Positions 9,330 through 18,088 of a stretch of 64,000 nt of DNA are shown here, piece by piece (position 1 is the first letter of the stretch; each line of letters opens with the position of its first letter). The DNA comes from Hasllibacter halocynthiae (GTDB lineage Bacteria > Pseudomonadota > Alphaproteobacteria > Rhodobacterales > Rhodobacteraceae). The notes beneath the pieces were generated by a model. That model did not search any database. It was not told where the DNA came from and saw only the letters and a list, made by a program, of their open reading frames with translations. Location: NCBI RefSeq assembly GCF_003003095.1, contig NZ_PVTT01000001.1:1331805-1395804 (forward strand). Direction: 5' to 3'. A program made the translations under genes and the position numbers.

Positions 9330-10583
9330 TCAATGCGCGACGGCGGCCGCGGCGGCCTCGTCGATCAGGCGTCCGGTCGTGAACCGCTCCAGCGTGAAGG
9401 GCGCGTTGATCGGGTGCGGCTCGTCGCGCGCGACCGTGTGCGCCAGCGTGTGCGCCGCCCCCGGCGTGGCCTTGAAGCCGCCCGTGCCCCAGCCGCAGTT
9501 GACGTAGAGCCCCTTGACCGGCGTCTTGCCGACGATGGCCGAGCGGTCGGGCGTCACGTCCACGATCCCGCCCCATTTGCGCAGCATCCGCATGCGCGTG
9601 AAGATCGGGAACACCTCGCAGATCGCTGCCAGCGTGTGCTCGATGAGCGGCAGGCCGCCGCGCTGCGAGTAGGAGACGTACTGATCCGTGCCGGACCCGA
9701 TCACCAGCTCGCCCTTGTCGGATTGGCTCATGTAGGCGTGAACCGCGTTCGACATCACCACGCAGGGGAAGCAGGGCTTCACCGGCTCGGAGACGAGGGC
9801 CTGAAGGGGATAGCTCTCCAGCGGCATCCGCACGTCCGCCGACTGCATCACGACCGAGGTGTGGCCCGCGGCCGAGATGGCGACCTTCTTGGCGCGGATG
9901 AATCCCTTGCCGGTATCCACGCCCTCGACGGCGCCGTCCGGGCCGCGGCGCACCGCGAGAACGGGGCAGTTCTGGATGATGTCCACGCCGCGCGCCGCGG
10001 CCGCCCGCGCGTAGCCCCAGGCCACCGCATCGTGGCGCGCCGTGCCGGCCCGCATCTGCAGCGCGGCGCCCATCACCGGATAGCGCGCGTCCCTGGAGAT
10101 GTTGAGCGGCGGGCAGAAGCGCTTGGCCTCCTCGGGCGTAAGCCAGCGGTTGTCCACGCCGTTGAGGCGGTTGGAATGCACGTGCCGCTGGAAGGACTGC
10201 ACGTCGTGGACGTTGTGCGCCAGCATCATCACGCCGCGCCGCGAGAACATGACGTTGTAGTTGAGCTCCTGGCTCAGACCCTCCCAAAGGTCGAGCGCAT
10301 GGTCGTACATCCGCGCGCTCTCGTCGTAGAGGTAGTTCGAGCGGATGATCGTCGTGTTGCGGCCCGTGTTGCCGCCCCCGAGCCAGCCCTTGTCGATCAC
10401 CGCGACGTCGGTGATCCCGTGCTCCTGGGCGAGGTAGTAGGCAGCACCCAGCCCGTGCGCGCCCGCGCCGACGATGATGACGTCGTATTCCTTCTTGGGC
10501 TCGCTGTCGGGCCACTGCTCGCGCCAGCCCTTGTGACCGTTGAGGGCGTTCTTAAGCACGGCCATGCCGGAGAAACGGGTCAA
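9330..10583 (-). CDS. soxB: Sarcosine oxidase, beta subunit (FAD/FMN dehydrogenase core)
   Basis: Catalytic subunit (417 residues) of heterotetrameric sarcosine oxidase, a DAO-family flavoprotein. The N terminus [20 protein letters not shown] fits the usual SoxB start. The FAD dinucleotide motif [18 protein letters not shown] lies at about 35-52, and [15 protein letters not shown] near the C terminus is characteristic. His184 in [10 protein letters not shown] lies in the region where the family binds FMN covalently, though the exact residue is not proven here. It is the first gene of the soxB-D-A-G-glyA-sdaA run and is divergent from a GlxA-type regulator across about 100 bp. Confidence 0.97.
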   Translation of the reverse strand: MTRFSGMAVLKNALNGHKGWREQWPDSEPKKEYDVIIVGAGAHGLGAAYYLAQEHGITDVAVIDKGWLGGGNTGRNTTIIRSNYLYDESARMYDHALDLWEGLSQELNYNVMFSRRGVMMLAHNVHDVQSFQRHVHSNRLNGVDNRWLTPEEAKRFCPPLNISRDARYPVMGAALQMRAGTARHDAVAWGYARAAAARGVDIIQNCPVLAVRRGPDGAVEGVDTGKGFIRAKKVAISAAGHTSVVMQSADVRMPLESYPLQALVSEPVKPCFPCVVMSNAVHAYMSQSDKGELVIGSGTDQYVSYSQRGGLPLIEHTLAAICEVFPIFTRMRMLRKWGGIVDVTPDRSAIVGKTPVKGLYVNCGWGTGGFKATPGAAHTLAHTVARDEPHPINAPFTLERFTTGRLIDEAAAAAVAH

Positions 10584-10684
10584 GTCACCTATCCTTCCGC
10601 AAGGGAACTCTCCCCCTCCCCGTAGCGCATTCGCGGGGGGGACGGGAATGGATCATCGCGCCACATCCATGTCAGGATCGCGTC

Positions 10685-11677
10685 ATGAAAGAACCCGCCG
10701 CCGCCCCGACGCAGCCCGCCCGCCTGTCCATCGGCTTCGTCCTCGTGCCAGGGTTCACCCTGTCGGCCTATGCGGGGTTCGCGGACGTCCTGCGTCTCGC
10801 CGCGGACGAGGGGGATCGGTCGCGGCCGATCCTGTGCCGTTGGTCCATCCTGTCGGGGGCGGGCGAGCCCATCCGCGCGAGCTGCGGCGCCCGCCTCGCC
10901 CCGGACGAGGCACTGGGCGATCCGGCCCGCTTCGACTACGTCGCGGTGATCGGCGGCCTCCTCGATGAGATCGAGACCCTGGGCGCCGCCGAAACCGCGT
11001 TCCTGCGCCGGGCGGCCACGGCGCGGGTGCCGCTGGCGGGGGTCTGCACGGGGGCGTTCGCACTGCATCGGATCGGGCTGCTGCAGGGCTACCGCTGCTG
11101 CGTGAGCTGGTTCCACCACGACGACTTCCTCGACCGGTTCGAGGGAATCGTCCCCGTCTCGGATGAGGCGTTCGTCGTCGACCGCGACCGGTTGACTTGC
11201 GCGGGTGGGGTTGCCTCGGCCCAGCTCGCAGCCTTCCTAGTGGATCGGCACATCGGGCGCGCCACGGCGCGCAAGGCGCTGCGCATCATGATCATCGACG
11301 AGACGCTCGGGCCCGGGGACCCGCAACCCGGCCTGCCGCTGGAGCTGGCGACGCGCGATCCGCTCGTGCGGCGGGCCCTCTCGCAGATCCAGCAGCACCT
11401 CGCCGCGCCGCCCGGCGCGGCGGAGGTGGCCGGGCGCCTCGGCGTCGGGCGCCGCACGCTCGAGCGGCGGTTCGCGGCCGCCACGGGACTGACCCCGGCC
11501 GAGGCGTTCATGCGCCTGCGCCTGGCTCACGCCAAGCTGCTGCTGGGTCGGTCGGGCCGGTCGGTGGCGCAGATCGCGGCCGAGACGGGGTTCTGCGACG
11601 CCTCGCACCTCATCCGCGCCTTTCGCAAACGCGAGGGCGTGACGCCGGACGCATGGCGCCGGGGCTTGGCCGTCTAG
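10685..11677 (+). CDS. GlxA-family (DJ-1/PfpI plus AraC) transcriptional activator, probable regulator of the sox operon
   Basis: The 330-residue protein has an N-terminal class-I amidotransferase-like domain (about 15-190) with the nucleophile-elbow sequence AGVCTGAFALHRIGLL. A C-terminal AraC/XylS DNA-binding domain (about 220-320) includes LGVGRRTLERRF and SVAQIAAETGFCDASHLIRAF. Regulators of this architecture, such as GbdR and CdhR of Pseudomonas, activate glycine betaine, carnitine or arginine catabolism. Its divergent position, 101 bp from soxB, makes a role in sensing dimethylglycine, sarcosine or betaine likely; this is inference from family and location. Its 3' end faces the symporter gene. 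Confidence 0.9.
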   Translation: MKEPAAAPTQPARLSIGFVLVPGFTLSAYAGFADVLRLAADEGDRSRPILCRWSILSGAGEPIRASCGARLAPDEALGDPARFDYVAVIGGLLDEIETLGAAETAFLRRAATARVPLAGVCTGAFALHRIGLLQGYRCCVSWFHHDDFLDRFEGIVPVSDEAFVVDRDRLTCAGGVASAQLAAFLVDRHIGRATARKALRIMIIDETLGPGDPQPGLPLELATRDPLVRRALSQIQQHLAAPPGAAEVAGRLGVGRRTLERRFAAATGLTPAEAFMRLRLAHAKLLLGRSGRSVAQIAAETGFCDASHLIRAFRKREGVTPDAWRRGLAV

Positions 11678-11699
11678 GCTGGGCGGCGCATCGGGGCCT

Positions 11700-13157
11700 T
11701 CAGACGGCGGTGACGCGCGGCGCGATTCGCGCCGTGGCGACCGAGACCGCGACGTAGAGCACCGTGGAGACGAGGCAGCCCGTGAGCGGGCCCACGACCC
11801 AGCCGCTGTCCGTGAAGAGGAGCATCCCACCCGAGGTGCAGAAGCCCCCAAACATCGCCGCGAGCGCCCCCCAGGCGTTGCCGCGCCAGATCGACGAGAC
11901 GAAGATCGGCCCGACCAGCGTCGCCAGGAGCGTGCCGGTCCCCAGGATCCCGAGGAAGGAGAGGAAGAAGGGCGGCGCGAAGAGCATCATCATCAGGCCC
12001 ACGAGCCCGAACACCACCACCGCCGCGCGGTTGATGTTGAGCGCGGTCCGGGCATCCGTCCGGCCGGGGAACAATGCGCGCCGTAGATCGTGCGAGGCCG
12101 CGGAGGCCACGGTGTGCAGCAGCGAGTTGGCCGTCGACTGCATCGCGAAGAGGATGCAGAGCGTGATGAACCCGCCGAATACGGGGTGCAGGAAGGTGTT
12201 GAGATAGGCCGGCATGGCTAGGTCGGCCTGCTCGAGCCCCGGCACCTTCACCCGCATGTAGAGGCCGACGACCGGGATGATCGACAGGATGCAGGCGAAG
12301 GGTGCGACGTACATCGTCGTGCGGGTGAACTTCGTGCCCGGCTTGAAGGCCAGGAACCGCACCGCCATGAAGGGCAGCACCGCTGAGAAGAGGAACGCGT
12401 AAGGCAGCACGAGGAAGACCGCGCCCTTCATCTCCCCGTAGGGGCGCGAGGTGTCGGGATCGACGAGCGCCGGGCTGATCTCGCGCAGCCGCTCGACCAA
12501 CTCGGCGGGCGGAATGTCGGCGAAGATCTGAACGGAGATGATGACGGCCGCGAGGAGCATCCCCATCAGCATCAGCGTGTCCGTCCACGCCACCGCCGTC
12601 AGCCCGCCGAGCACAGTGTAAAGGATGATGATCGAGATCATCAGCGCCGCGCCGTAATCCTGCGGAAAGTCCAGCCAACCTGCCGCGAGGATGCCGACCG
12701 CCTTGATCTGGCTGGTCAGGAACACGAGCAGCAGCACGATGGTGATGATCGCCGCGACCCCCTGCACCACGCGCGCCATGCCGCCTTCCGCATGGAGGCG
12801 TGCGGCGTATTCGGGAATGGTGCAGCTTCCCATCGCCTCGGCCCGTCCGGCGAGGTAGCGCGCGAAGAAGAGAACCGCGATCACCATTGCCGGCGCGAAC
12901 ATGAAGTTGCCCAGAAGCTCGGTGGCGCCGAACTCGTAGGCGACGCCGGGCGAGCCCATGAAGCCCCAGCCCGAGAAGCCCGTCGCGACGATCGTCGAGG
13001 CCCCGACGAACGGCCCGAGCGAGCGGCCCGCGATGAGGAACCCGCTCTCGTCCTCGCTCTCGCCCACGACCGTCTTGCTCGATCTCCAGCCGAGCCAGAT
13101 CAGGCCTGCGAACGATGCGAGAAGGATCGCCCAATTCGTCCAGAGAATGTCGCCCAT
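11700..13157 (-). CDS. Sodium:solute symporter (SSS family), candidate creatine or sarcosine transporter
   Basis: The 485-residue integral membrane protein has about 13 hydrophobic segments. Family signatures include FLIAGRSLGPFVGASTIVATGFSGWGFMG near residues 40-68 and, further on, FLTSQIKAVGI and AVAWTDTLMLMG. A GGGAGGGAA-type leader supports the ATG at 13157. SSS proteins use the sodium gradient to import amino acids, betaines, sugars or urea. It is transcribed away from the regulator and directly follows creatinase and a 35-residue membrane peptide, so uptake of creatine, creatinine or sarcosine is the best guess. The substrate is not shown by sequence. Confidence 0.9.
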   Translation of the reverse strand: MGDILWTNWAILLASFAGLIWLGWRSSKTVVGESEDESGFLIAGRSLGPFVGASTIVATGFSGWGFMGSPGVAYEFGATELLGNFMFAPAMVIAVLFFARYLAGRAEAMGSCTIPEYAARLHAEGGMARVVQGVAAIITIVLLLVFLTSQIKAVGILAAGWLDFPQDYGAALMISIIILYTVLGGLTAVAWTDTLMLMGMLLAAVIISVQIFADIPPAELVERLREISPALVDPDTSRPYGEMKGAVFLVLPYAFLFSAVLPFMAVRFLAFKPGTKFTRTTMYVAPFACILSIIPVVGLYMRVKVPGLEQADLAMPAYLNTFLHPVFGGFITLCILFAMQSTANSLLHTVASAASHDLRRALFPGRTDARTALNINRAAVVVFGLVGLMMMLFAPPFFLSFLGILGTGTLLATLVGPIFVSSIWRGNAWGALAAMFGGFCTSGGMLLFTDSGWVVGPLTGCLVSTVLYVAVSVATARIAPRVTAV

Positions 13158-13230
13158 CGTTCCCTCCCCTCCCCTTCTGGGGGACCATTCGGGTTGGACG
13201 GCCCCTGCCCGCGTTCCCGCGGGCGGCGCC

Positions 13231-13338
13231 TCAGCGGCCTTTCCCGGCCTCTCCCAGGACGAAGAAGACCACGGCGACGATCAGCGTCGCGGCATTCAGG
13301 ATCACGAACCAGTCGAGGACCCAGGAATCGAAGAACAT
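13231..13338 (-). CDS. 35-residue single-span membrane peptide, putative accessory subunit of the SSS symporter
   Basis: A short gene. ATG at 13338 is preceded by GAGGAGG with a 7-base spacer, an excellent ribosome site. The product starts MFFDSWVLDWFVILNAATL, continues as a hydrophobic helix (about residues 9-28) and ends with a short polar tail (GEAGKGR). It lies between creatinase (64 bp upstream) and the symporter (73 bp downstream), all in one direction. Small helical companions encoded just before SSS-type transporters are known in other bacteria. I infer the same role here; no enzymatic motif is present. Confidence 0.75.
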   Translation of the reverse strand: MFFDSWVLDWFVILNAATLIVAVVFFVLGEAGKGR

Positions 13339-13402
13339 GCGCTTGCCTCCTCTCGGGGGCGGCGCCCCGGCCGCGAGCCGGGGCGCCGCCGGGGGATGGG
13401 CA

Positions 13403-14629
13403 TCAGGCGGCCTCGGCCTTGCCCTTCACGACCAGATGGTCGGGCCCATAGGGGAACTTCGTAACGTTGCGGCTCCCGCCCTCCTCGATGACGAGGATGT
13501 CATGCTCGCGGTAGCCGCCCGCGCCGGGCCTACCTTCGGGGATCGTGATCATCGGCTCCATCGAGACGACCATCCCCGGCTCGAGCACGGTCTCGCAATC
13601 CTCCCGCAGCTCGAGGCCCGCCTCGCGTCCGTAGTAGTGGCAGAGCACCCCGAAGGAATGACCGTAGCCGAAGGAGCGGTACTGCAGCAGGTCAGCCTCG
13701 GCATAGATCTCGTTCAGCTCGCGGGCGATCTCCGAGCATCTGGCGCCGGGCACCAGCAGCTCCTTGCCACGGTCGTGGACCCGGCAGTTCAGCTCCCACA
13801 GGCGGCGCGAGGCGTCGTCGCAATGCCCGGCGAAGAGCGTGCGCTCGAGGGCGACGTAGTAGCCCGCCGACATGGGGAAGCAGTTCAGCGACAGGATGTC
13901 GCCCGCCTCGATCCGGCGAGTGGTGACGGGGTTGTGGGCGCCGTCCGTGTTCACCCCCGATTGGAACCAGGTCCAGGTGTCCTGCAGCTCGCCGTGGGGA
14001 TAGGACCGGGCGATCTCGCGGACCATGACCTGGGTGGAGTGCAGCGCGACCTCGTATTCGGGCACGCCGGGGGCGACCGCCTCGACGACCGCCGCGCCGC
14101 CGATGTCCGCGATGCGCGCGAGTTCGGCGATGCGCTCGATCTCCTCGGGGGATTTGATCATCCGCAGGCGCATCGCGGCGGCGGCGATGTCCACGAACTC
14201 GACCTCCGGGAACTCCTCCTGCAGCAGGCGGTAGGTATCGAGGTCGACCTCGTCGAACTCGATCCCGATGCGCCTGGCATCACCGACCAGCTGCCGCACG
14301 GCGTGAAACCAGTTGTCCTTCTGCCAATCGGTGTAGGTGACGTTGTGGCCGAAGGTACGCCGCCAGGGCTGCCCCCCGTCGATCCCCGCGCTGATCGTGG
14401 TCGCGCGTTCATGGTCGATCACCAAGCCGTAGCGCCGGCCGAACGCGCAGTAGAGGAAGTCGGCGTAGTAGTCGATATTCTGGTAGGAGGTGAACAGGAC
14501 CGCATCGACGTCCGCTTCGGCCATGTGGGCACGGATCACGTCCTGACGGCGCCGCATCTCGCCGGGCGAAAAGGTCGGCACGGCCTTGTCTCCGTTCCCG
14601 ACATAGCTCTGCAGTCGTTCGCGTTCCAT
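13403..14629 (-). CDS. Creatinase (creatine amidinohydrolase), M24 pita-bread fold
   Basis: Hydrolyses creatine to sarcosine and urea. The 408-residue protein matches the recalled Pseudomonas putida creatinase over its length, including VLFTSYQNIDYYADFLYC, SAGIDGGQPWRRT, DTWTWFQSGVNTDGAHNPV, SLNCFPMSAGYY, FGYGHSFGVLCHYYGREAGL and VLEPGMVVSMEPM. The catalytic His232 and substrate-binding Glu262 and Glu358 fall at exactly the numbers known for the P. putida enzyme. The metal ligands of M24 aminopeptidases are not conserved in the usual pattern, which argues against a proline dipeptidase. It heads a creatinase-small peptide-symporter run and is divergent from a LysR gene. Its product sarcosine is the substrate of the SoxBDAG complex encoded nearby. 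Confidence 0.93.
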   Translation of the reverse strand: MERERLQSYVGNGDKAVPTFSPGEMRRRQDVIRAHMAEADVDAVLFTSYQNIDYYADFLYCAFGRRYGLVIDHERATTISAGIDGGQPWRRTFGHNVTYTDWQKDNWFHAVRQLVGDARRIGIEFDEVDLDTYRLLQEEFPEVEFVDIAAAAMRLRMIKSPEEIERIAELARIADIGGAAVVEAVAPGVPEYEVALHSTQVMVREIARSYPHGELQDTWTWFQSGVNTDGAHNPVTTRRIEAGDILSLNCFPMSAGYYVALERTLFAGHCDDASRRLWELNCRVHDRGKELLVPGARCSEIARELNEIYAEADLLQYRSFGYGHSFGVLCHYYGREAGLELREDCETVLEPGMVVSMEPMITIPEGRPGAGGYREHDILVIEEGGSRNVTKFPYGPDHLVVKGKAEAA

Positions 14630-14661
14630 TCACTTCACCATTTCGTCGATCACCGGTTTCA

Positions 14662-14690
14662 GACTGGCGATACATCGCCCCCTATGTCAA
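14662..14690 (-). promoter_or_regulatory. Candidate creatinase promoter with embedded operator palindrome
   Basis: On the minus strand a perfect -35 box TTGACA occupies 14690 to 14685. Immediately downstream lies the perfect inverted repeat GGCGAT-AC-ATCGCC at 14666-14679, in the -35/-10 spacer. No good -10 hexamer is seen at 17 bp, so the promoter may need an activator. The palindrome is a natural site for the divergent LysR protein. Confidence 0.45.
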
Positions 14691-14700
14691 AGGCGGATAA

Positions 14701-14716
14701 TTCAGCATGACCTGAA
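14701..14716. promoter_or_regulatory. Second inverted repeat in the creatinase/LysR intergenic region
   Basis: TTCAG and CTGAA are arranged as perfect arms around a 6-base spacer (CATGAC), 24 bp before the LysR GTG start. Position and size suit an autoregulatory site of a LysR-type protein. No binding data exist; this is pattern only. Confidence 0.35.
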
Positions 14717-14739
14717 AAAATTTTGGGGCATCTTGCATC

Positions 14740-15606
14740 GTGCGACCTCCTCTCACCGCTCTGCGTGCCTTCGAGGCGGTGATCCGTCACAGGGGGATCG
14801 CGCCCGCGGCGGAGAGCCTCTCCGTCAGCCAATCGGCTATCAGCCACCAGCTCAGGCATCTGGAGCGGTGGTTCGACGGACCCCTCTTCGACCGCTCGGG
14901 CGGACGTACGCAGCCGTTGCCGCATGCGCTCGAGCTCGGGCGCGAGATCGGCGAGGCCTTCGGCAGGATCGAGCGGGCCTGTGATCGCGCACGCGCGGTG
15001 CACGGAACGCAGCCCCTCGTCGTCGCGGCGATCCCCTCGATCGCGGTCTGCTGGCTGATCCCCAAGCTCGGCACGTTCCGCGCGGCGCATCCGAACGTGC
15101 CGATACGGATCGTCTACGCCCTCTTCGGCCATGAGGTGGACTTGAGATCGGTGCATCTCGCCTTCGTCTATGCCGAGGGCCCGCCCGGCCCGGACGCCGA
15201 TTTCCTTCTGCCGGGACACAGCGTGCCCGTCGCCAATCCGGCAGTGGCCACGAAGCTGGACGGGGCGGCGCCGGACCCGGCGAAGGCGGACCTCCTGCAC
15301 GACACGGATACCTCCGGCTGGGCGAGGTGGTTCGGGCGCACGGGCCGCGGATGCCCGGGCCCGCTCGGCGGACCGGTCTTCGAGGACTTCAACCTGCTTC
15401 GGGCCGCGGCCCTTGCAGGGCAGGGCTGCGCGCTGTGCCCGCGGGAGATCGTGCGGCCGGACATCGAACGCGGCCATCTCGTCCCGCTGTCGGACGTCCA
15501 CATATACGAAGGCTTCGACTACTACCTCGTCTCCCGCGGCGCGGAGGATGCGCACAGCCTGCGCGCGGCCTCGCTGTTTCGCGATTGGATCCTCGCGTCC
15601 CTCTAG
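14740..15606 (+). CDS. LysR-family transcriptional regulator, probable regulator of creatinase operon
   Basis: The 288-residue protein with a GTG start shows the LysR N-terminal winged helix (PLTALRAFEAV, LSVSQSAISHQLRHLE, residues 4-45) and a periplasmic-binding-like effector domain with VVAAIPSIAVCWLIPKL and GQGCALCPREIVRPDIERG. It resembles the GcvA subgroup. It is divergent from creatinase across 110 bp that hold two palindromes, so control by creatine, sarcosine or a related compound is a reasonable inference. The effector is unknown. Confidence 0.88.
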   Translation: MRPPLTALRAFEAVIRHRGIAPAAESLSVSQSAISHQLRHLERWFDGPLFDRSGGRTQPLPHALELGREIGEAFGRIERACDRARAVHGTQPLVVAAIPSIAVCWLIPKLGTFRAAHPNVPIRIVYALFGHEVDLRSVHLAFVYAEGPPGPDADFLLPGHSVPVANPAVATKLDGAAPDPAKADLLHDTDTSGWARWFGRTGRGCPGPLGGPVFEDFNLLRAAALAGQGCALCPREIVRPDIERGHLVPLSDVHIYEGFDYYLVSRGAEDAHSLRAASLFRDWILASL

Positions 15607-15948
15607 CGGCGCCCCCGCCATCCTCAGACGGCGCTGGACAGGGTCGGGGCTGTCCGGCCGGATGGCTGGATACATGGCGACGACGCCTGATCGACCGGTC
15701 CTGTGCCATGAGCTGGGCATCCGGAAGCGTCCGGTCGCGTCCGGCGGCGGCGTCAGGAACACGGTCTCGTCGCCGCGCCGAAGAAGCGCATGACGAAGGT
15801 TGCCGCCGCATGGGGAAGCGGTCGCAGCGAGGGACGGAGGTAGACGGCAAGGGCCTTGCGAGGTCGGCCGGCCGCGGGCGCATCCGGTTAGGCGGGGTCC
15901 GAGCTTCGCACAAAAAGGAGTAACGATCGGATAGGGTCTACCTGGCGC
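15607..15948. other. Intergenic region between convergent LysR and FUSC-like genes
   Basis: A 342-bp stretch with no supported gene. The only structure noticed is an inverted repeat GGACAG/CTGTCC around an 8-base loop at 15636-15655, which could be part of a transcription end but lacks a T run. Open frames here are continuations of shadow frames from the LysR gene. Confidence 0.4.
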
Positions 15949-16986
15949 TCATGCCGCACCCGCGCCGCGGATCGGGCGCCGCTCGCCGCGCCAGTCCGTG
16001 AGGCCGTCGAGCAGCGCCACCGCGGCCACCGCCGCCCCGGCGCCGACGAGCGTCAGCACGATCCGCGTCAGGACCGCATAGCTCGCATCCTGGGTCGAGA
16101 GCGCGCCCGCGACGAGCGCGAGCATCACCGAGAACGCGTATTGATAGACCATCGACGGATGCGGCCCGTGGATCATCCTATCACCGAAATAGAGCCCGGT
16201 GAGGAACACGAGGCCTAGCACAATCGGCAGATGCGGCGACCAGACGACGACGGCGAGCGCGAGCGCAGCCGCCATGCTCCCGTAGAAGGTGGCGCGCACG
16301 CGCTGCAGCGCCTCCCACAGGACCGCGCGGCGGGTCGGGAACACCAGCACCATCGCCGCGATCACGGCCATCATCATGTCCGACGGCTGCATCACCGAGT
16401 AGAGCCAGAACGACAGCCCCAGAAGCACCGTCGCCCGAATCGCCGCGCCGATCGCAACGTTGCCGCCGCCGGGAACCGGCGTGTCGACATGCGCCTCGCG
16501 GGTGCGCGGCGGCACCAGCCAATACACCACCGGAGCGATGAGCAGCCCCACGAGCGCGGCCTGCACGAAGCCATCTCGCATGGTCTCTACCGTGGCGCTG
16601 CCGTGCATCCCCATGACCGACATCAGGACGGAGACGATGACGATCAGCATCCCCGCCTGCGCGCCGGTCCTGAGGATCATCAGGTAGCCCGCGAAATAGG
16701 TCAGCCACATCACCGCTACGTAGAGCACAGGCATCGGGCGCATCTGCTCGACCGCCCAGGTCATGACGTAGACCAGGACGATCATCACGACCGGCCCGGC
16801 GATGGCCTTGCCCACGTTGAAGGACTTGCGCTGCGACGCGATCAGGCCGACCGGCAGCGCGCAGATGATGGGGGGCAGCGCGGGATCTATCAGCGGAATC
16901 GCCGAATAGGCGAGCGCCCCGATCAGGCCGAGGCGCACCGCGTAGAACGGGTCCTCCGAGGCGTCAGGGCGGGGCGTGACGTACAT
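15949..16986 (-). CDS. FUSC/DUF2955-type inner-membrane protein, partner of HlyD-family protein
   Basis: The 345-residue integral membrane protein has about ten hydrophobic segments and no large soluble domain. The start at 16986 (MYVTPRPDASEDPF) sits one base after the HlyD stop, so the longer open frame is not needed. The architecture (two blocks of hydrophobic helices separated by VPPRTREAHVDTPVPGG) and the paired HlyD gene resemble AaeA/AaeB-like and DUF2955 systems. Those export aromatic acids or other small toxic compounds. The exported substrate cannot be deduced. Confidence 0.75.
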   Translation of the reverse strand: MYVTPRPDASEDPFYAVRLGLIGALAYSAIPLIDPALPPIICALPVGLIASQRKSFNVGKAIAGPVVMIVLVYVMTWAVEQMRPMPVLYVAVMWLTYFAGYLMILRTGAQAGMLIVIVSVLMSVMGMHGSATVETMRDGFVQAALVGLLIAPVVYWLVPPRTREAHVDTPVPGGGNVAIGAAIRATVLLGLSFWLYSVMQPSDMMMAVIAAMVLVFPTRRAVLWEALQRVRATFYGSMAAALALAVVVWSPHLPIVLGLVFLTGLYFGDRMIHGPHPSMVYQYAFSVMLALVAGALSTQDASYAVLTRIVLTLVGAGAAVAAVALLDGLTDWRGERRPIRGAGAA

Positions 16987-16987
16987 G

Positions 16988-18088
16988 TCAGTGCAAGTAG
17001 CTCGTCCAGGACCGCAGACGCTGGAGCGCACTGGCCATCCACGCGACCGGCCCGTCGGTGCCGCCCGCATAGACGACGCCGTGCACCTTGCCGCCCACGC
17101 GCGCGCGCTCGGGCCACGCGTCCATCCCGCCGGCCAGCTCGATCCGGACGGGGATCCTGCGCGCGGGCTCGAACCAGCGATTTGTCGGCTGGTTCACAAC
17201 AAGGCCGCCCGCGACGTTGCGCCCCGGGTTGATGCCCCAGGCGATGCTCTGCACGCGGCCTTCGAAGATCTCTCCGGGCACGGCGTCGAACACCAGACCC
17301 ACCGGATCGCCGGCATCGACGAGCTGGAGCTGGTTCTCGCGCAGGTCGAGCGTGATCCAGGCCGCCTCGGCGTCGATGAAGGTGAGGGCCGGGCTGCCGG
17401 CGGAGACGAACTGGCCTTCCGAGAGGGTGACGTTGGTCACGACGCCGAAATGCGGCGCGGTCACGGTGGTCGAGGCGAGGTCGTACTGCGCGCTCTCAAG
17501 GGCGGCCTGCGCGGCGGCGATGGCCGGATTGTCCTCGCCGCCGGAGCCGAGTTGGAGGCGCGCGCTCTCCAAGCTTGCCTCGGCGCTCGTGAGGCGGGCC
17601 TCGGCGTCGGCGATGCTCGCGCGGGCGTCGTCGCCGCGCGCGGCCGCGACGATCCCGCGCTCCTCCAGCCGGAAGGTCCGCTCGGCCTCCGCCTGCGCGT
17701 TCTCCAGCGCCGTGCGCGCCTGCGTGACGCCGGCCTGGGCCGAGACGAGCGAGGCGCCAGAGGCGTCGATGCCCTGTACGGTGTTCTCGAGATTGGCCTC
17801 CGCCTGCCGCACGGCGAGCTCGAAGGGGCGCGGGTCGATCTCGAAGAGGGGGGCGCCGGTCCGCACGACCGCGTCGTCCTCCACGCGCACCGCCACGACC
17901 TCGCCCGAGACGCGTGGCGCGACCTGCACCACCTGCGCGGAGACGATGCCCCGCGAGGAAGCCGGCGCCAGACGGTCTGTCATCGCGTAGAGCACGATCA
18001 GCCCCGCAAGGAGGAGGATCACGATCAGGGCTATGGGCTTGGCGGGATTGCGGCGCCTGGCCGCGGGCGTGGTCTCTGGGTCTGACAT
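16988..18088 (-). CDS. HlyD-family membrane fusion protein (EmrA/AaeA-like)
   Basis: The 366-residue periplasmic adaptor has an N-terminal signal-anchor (about 19-38, IALIVILLLAGLIVLYA), a barrel-sandwich half (VSAQVVQVAPRVSGEVVAV), an alanine-rich coiled-coil hairpin from about 95 to 205, and a second barrel half beginning TTVTAPHFGVVTNVTLSEGQ. Such proteins link an inner-membrane pump to an outer-membrane channel. The downstream gene, one base away, encodes the membrane partner. No TolC-like gene is present nearby. Confidence 0.9.
   Translation of the reverse strand: MSDPETTPAARRRNPAKPIALIVILLLAGLIVLYAMTDRLAPASSRGIVSAQVVQVAPRVSGEVVAVRVEDDAVVRTGAPLFEIDPRPFELAVRQAEANLENTVQGIDASGASLVSAQAGVTQARTALENAQAEAERTFRLEERGIVAAARGDDARASIADAEARLTSAEASLESARLQLGSGGEDNPAIAAAQAALESAQYDLASTTVTAPHFGVVTNVTLSEGQFVSAGSPALTFIDAEAAWITLDLRENQLQLVDAGDPVGLVFDAVPGEIFEGRVQSIAWGINPGRNVAGGLVVNQPTNRWFEPARRIPVRIELAGGMDAWPERARVGGKVHGVVYAGGTDGPVAWMASALQRLRSWTSYLH

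Noticed and set aside
10600..10680. C-rich/G-rich tracts resembling an interspersed repeat in several intergenic gaps (also near 13160, 18230, 32730)
   Set aside because: The tracts are similar only in base composition; no alignable repeat unit could be established by eye.
13403..14629. Annotation as Xaa-Pro dipeptidase/aminopeptidase P
   Set aside because: The M24 fold is shared, but the sequence and catalytic residues match creatinase specifically.
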